Part shown: positions 33,505 to 33,505 of the stretch, in pieces
How the letters are laid out: every line of letters begins with the position of its first letter
Numbering within the stretch: position 1 is the stretch's first letter
Source: CAZMCC01 sp964564695
GTDB lineage: Bacteria > Planctomycetota > Phycisphaerae > Phycisphaerales > UBA1924
Reading direction: 5' to 3'
NCBI GenBank assembly: GCA_964564695.1
Contig: CAZMCC010000039.1
Span: 1-33,505, forward strand
Length of the DNA: 33,505 nucleotides
Notes under the pieces: generated by a model
What the model saw: only the letters and a program-made list of their open reading frames with translations
The model's database searches: none
Told to the model about the DNA's origin: nothing
Made by a program: the position numbers and the translations under genes

Positions 33505-33505
33505 C

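Noticed and set aside
1..33505. CRISPR arrays, insertion sequences, rRNA or tRNA genes
   Set aside because: I saw no regularly spaced direct repeats, transposase motifs with terminal repeats, or rRNA/tRNA signatures in the window.

Overview
The window is about 33.5 kb of GC-rich DNA that reads as a planctomycete, most likely of the class Phycisphaerae. The main reason is a set of five secreted proteins that end in a two-loop dockerin-like module built on the peptide NSTDVGEFINAWF, the so-called GC-type dockerin anchor that I associate with Phycisphaerales. Codon use, the stand-alone small hypothetical genes and the CRTAC1/UnbV-type repeat protein fit the same group. Both ends stop inside genes. 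The first ~1 kb encodes two proteins that look proteobacterial and may not belong to the same chromosome.

Layout. (a) 1-1000: the C-terminus of an Fe-S/FAD-linked oxidoreductase and a thioredoxin-like gene, convergent. (b) 1005-6022, minus strand: a large propeller plus Ig-like dockerin protein broken by a frameshift, a putative lipoprotein, and a second dockerin protein. (c) 6150-7964: surE, convergent with an HDOD-domain gene. (d) 8055-15305: a nonulosonic (sialic or legionaminic type) acid locus. neuC is coupled to a small unknown gene on one strand, and neuB-neuA are divergent from them. A 1245-residue Maf/DUF115 fusion protein is convergent on neuA, and their ends overlap by 38 bases. 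(e) 15418-20319: a membrane protein, small unknown genes, plsY, tmk, an FmdB-like protein without its zinc cysteines, a decayed DUF433/DUF5615 toxin-antitoxin pair, and a stand-alone receiver protein. (f) 20421-27343: a glycan-assembly block with a GT2 enzyme, an HldE-like nucleotidyltransferase-kinase in reversed domain order, a large CgeB-like glycosyltransferase, and a GT2 with a C-terminal Rossmann-like domain. (g) 27377-33467, plus strand: exported proteins. These are a phytase-like dockerin protein, a frameshifted and internally deleted dockerin gene, its full-length tandem paralogue, and a CRTAC1/UnbV-type repeat protein whose C-terminus looks wrong.

How it fits together. Genes in (d) would make a nonulosonic acid, activate it with CMP, and attach it to protein, because Maf proteins are known or suspected flagellin nonulosonate transferases. 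Genes in (f) would make and add further sugars, possibly including an activated heptose-like sugar. Regions (b) and (g) encode the kind of secreted surface proteins that could be glycosylated or anchored, but no flagellin and no cohesin gene is present here, so that link is inference.

The most interesting item is the Maf + SpsF-like + cysteine-less radical-SAM-like fusion next to neuB/neuA/neuC. Three genes carry frame breaks that can be placed to within a few bases: near 3250, near 18721 and 18799, and near 28838. They may be real decay or assembly error.
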